Program-made: the position numbers and the translations under genes
Assembly (NCBI GenBank): GCA_016791325.1
Contig: JAEUMU010000202.1
Location: forward strand, 1-8,199
Origin: Hyphomonadaceae bacterium
Lineage (GTDB): Bacteria; Pseudomonadota; Alphaproteobacteria; Caulobacterales; Aquidulcibacteraceae
Length of the DNA stretch: 8,199 nucleotides
Reading direction: 5' to 3'
Notes under the pieces: generated by a model
What the model saw: only the letters and a program-made list of their open reading frames with translations
What the model was told of the DNA's origin: nothing
Databases searched by the model: none
In this document: piece by piece, positions 7,062 through 8,199 of the stretch
Numbering within the stretch: position 1 is the stretch's first letter
Layout of the letters: each line of letters opens with the position of its first letter

Positions 7062-7170
7062 TTATGGGCAAATCGCACCCAGGCAGGCGCGGTATCTTTG
7101 CAAGCATGGCATTGTCTGGGCGCGGCCTGCAAACCACATAGGGCGAACGTGAATCTTCGAGGGAACAGCA
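7062..7170. promoter_or_regulatory. Intergenic region ahead of dps
   Basis: This 109-bp gap precedes the dps-VIT pair and is the likely place for its promoter. I see no convincing -35/-10 pair. The main structure is an imperfect dyad, TTTGCAAGC (7097-7105) and GCCTGCAAA (7125-7133), with 8 of 9 positions pairing around a 19-base loop. It could be an operator or a transcript hairpin. No T run follows, so it is not a classic terminator for the hydrolase gene. It does not match an OxyR, Fur or ICE-type iron box that I can recognise. A strong ribosome site GAGGGA (7159-7164) stands six bases before the dps start. Confidence 0.3.
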
Positions 7171-7644
7171 ATGCACAAGACCCGCAACGACCTTCCGGAC
7201 AACACCCGCAAAGCCATGATTGCGCTGCTCAATGCGCGGCTGGCGGATGCGATTGATCTGCGCTTGGCGTTCAAACAAGCGCACTGGAACGTGAAGGGAC
7301 CGAACTTCATCGCCGTGCATGAGATGTTTGATGCGATGCAGGGGCGCGTGAGCGGCTTTGTCGATGAAATCGCCGAACGCGCCGTCATGCTGGGCGGACA
7401 GGTCGATGGCACCACGCAGGGCGTGGCCAAGGGGTCAAAGCTCACCGCTTACCCAGCCGACATTACCAAAGAGCGCGAACATATCGAAGCGCTGGCCGAT
7501 CGCGTTGCGCAATTCGGCAAGCTAGTGCGCGAGGCGATCGATGCGGCGGATGAGGCGGACGATAAGGATACCGCCGATCTCTTCACCGGCGTATCCAAGC
7601 AGATGGATATGGATCTCTGGTTCTTGGAAGCGCACCTGCCATAG
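7171..7644 (+). CDS. dps: Dps-family ferritin-like DNA-protection protein
   Basis: Dps proteins form 12-subunit cages that oxidise Fe(II) with hydrogen peroxide and store it as mineral, protecting DNA from Fenton chemistry; many also bind DNA. This 157-residue protein has the normal family length. The inter-subunit ferroxidase ligands are all present with canonical spacing: H38 (AHWNVKG), H50, D54, D65 and E69 (VDEIAERAVMLGG), matching the H-12-H-4-D-11-D-4-E pattern. The N-terminal tail is short, with only a few basic residues (K3, R5, R13, K14), so DNA binding is plausible but not certain. The start is supported by GAGGGA six bases upstream. It is followed after 23 bp by a VIT-family transporter gene on the same strand, probably in one transcript, which fits a role in iron control. 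The regulator cannot be named from the upstream DNA. Confidence 0.94.
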   Translation: MHKTRNDLPDNTRKAMIALLNARLADAIDLRLAFKQAHWNVKGPNFIAVHEMFDAMQGRVSGFVDEIAERAVMLGGQVDGTTQGVAKGSKLTAYPADITKEREHIEALADRVAQFGKLVREAIDAADEADDKDTADLFTGVSKQMDMDLWFLEAHLP

Positions 7645-7667
7645 GTCGGCGCCGCAGCGGAGCAGCA

Positions 7668-8199
7668 ATGCCTAGGTCGCACACCGAGCGTCACCTCGTG
7701 GAGCGCATTGGCTGGCTGCGTGCGGCTGTTCTCGGCGCCAATGACGGCATCGTCTCCACCGCTAGCCTGATCATCGGCGTGGCCGCGGCTTCGGCGGGCA
7801 AGAGCGACATTCTGGTCGCGGGCGTAGCTGGCCTGGTGGCTGGCGCGATGTCGATGGCGGCGGGGGAATACGTTTCGGTGAGTTCGCAATCGGACACTGA
7901 GAACGCCGACCTCGCCCGCGAACGCGCGGAGCTGCGCGATCAGCCCGAGTTCGAGGTCGAGGAGCTGACGAGCATTTACGTCGGGCGGGGGCTTACGCCA
8001 GATCTTGCCCGCCAGGTCGCTGAGCAATTGATGGCGAAGGATGCCCTCGGCGCGCACGCACGCGATGAACTGGGCATTTCGGAAATCACCACCGCGCGCC
8101 CGGTCCAGGCCGCCTTGGCTTCGGCGGCGACATTCAGCGCCGGCGCGGTGCTGCCGCTGATCGCGGTGGTGGTGAGTCCGCGCGAGGCGCTCATCCCTT
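7668..8199 (+). CDS. VIT1/CCC1-family iron/manganese transporter, 5' part (3' end outside window)
   Basis: VIT/CCC1 proteins are membrane cation/proton exchangers that move Fe(II) or Mn(II) out of the cytoplasm. The frame stays open to the right edge, showing 177 residues of about 230. The start ATG (7668-7670) has GGAG at 7659-7662, five bases upstream. Visible parts are a short basic head (MPRSHTERHLVER); TM1 at about 16-40 with the signature LGANDGIVSTASLIIGVA and D26; TM2 at about 47-69 with GAMSMAAGEYVSVSSQSDTE, which holds the conserved Met residues (M61, M63) and E67; a cytosolic Glu-rich helical metal-binding region at about 75-140 (E79, E85, E88, E94, E96, E98, E99); and a hydrophobic stretch at about 145-170 that should be TM3. 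There is no N-terminal ferritin-like domain as in MbfA-type proteins. The pairing with dps suggests joint iron detoxification: Dps stores, the transporter exports. Confidence 0.92.
   Translation, partial: MPRSHTERHLVERIGWLRAAVLGANDGIVSTASLIIGVAAASAGKSDILVAGVAGLVAGAMSMAAGEYVSVSSQSDTENADLARERAELRDQPEFEVEELTSIYVGRGLTPDLARQVAEQLMAKDALGAHARDELGISEITTARPVQAALASAATFSAGAVLPLIAVVVSPREALIP

Noticed and set aside
7064..7141. A 25-codon plus-strand small open frame between the hydrolase and dps
   Set aside because: It has no ribosome site, no recognisable sequence, and overlaps the dyad ahead of dps. Nothing beyond an ATG and a stop supports it.

Overview
The window is GC-rich, densely coding bacterial chromosome. 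The best taxonomic clue is a gene for ChpT, the histidine phosphotransferase of the CckA-ChpT-CtrA phosphorelay, a protein family confined to Alphaproteobacteria. The layout of aroB followed by a DUF21/CBS gene also fits that class. I would guess Caulobacterales/Hyphomonadales-like or a relative, but the sequence here does not settle the order.

Layout: (1) Bases 1-2162, plus strand: the 3' part of aroB (shikimate pathway, cut by the window edge), overlapping by 4 bp a DUF21-CBS-CorC_HlyC membrane protein gene. (2) Bases 2226-4101, minus strand, convergent with the first unit: a three-gene unit read chpT, then a single-domain CheY-like receiver, then a CheR-type methyltransferase. The last two overlap by one base (TGATG). 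(3) Bases 4234-7061, plus strand, divergent from chpT: a KefB/KefC-like CPA2 cation/proton antiporter with a C-terminal TrkA-N (KTN) domain, overlapping by 4 bp (ATGA) an epoxide-hydrolase-type alpha/beta hydrolase. (4) Bases 7171-8199, plus strand: a Dps mini-ferritin, then 23 bp later a VIT1/CCC1-family iron/manganese transporter cut by the right edge. There is almost no non-coding DNA. The gaps are 63, 56, 132, 109 and 23 bp, and none exceeds 300 bp.

Working together: the chpT unit is signalling, the kef-hydrolase pair may be an electrophile defence pair, and dps-VIT is an iron-detoxification pair. There are no rRNA or tRNA genes, insertion sequences, CRISPR arrays, phage genes or obvious signs of horizontal transfer. 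I did not find a clearly new system. The most interesting points are the coupling of chpT to an orphan cheY/cheR pair, the divergent SAM-site motif in that CheR, a CtrA-like half-site pair inside the same unit, and the translational coupling of a Kef-type antiporter to an epoxide hydrolase.
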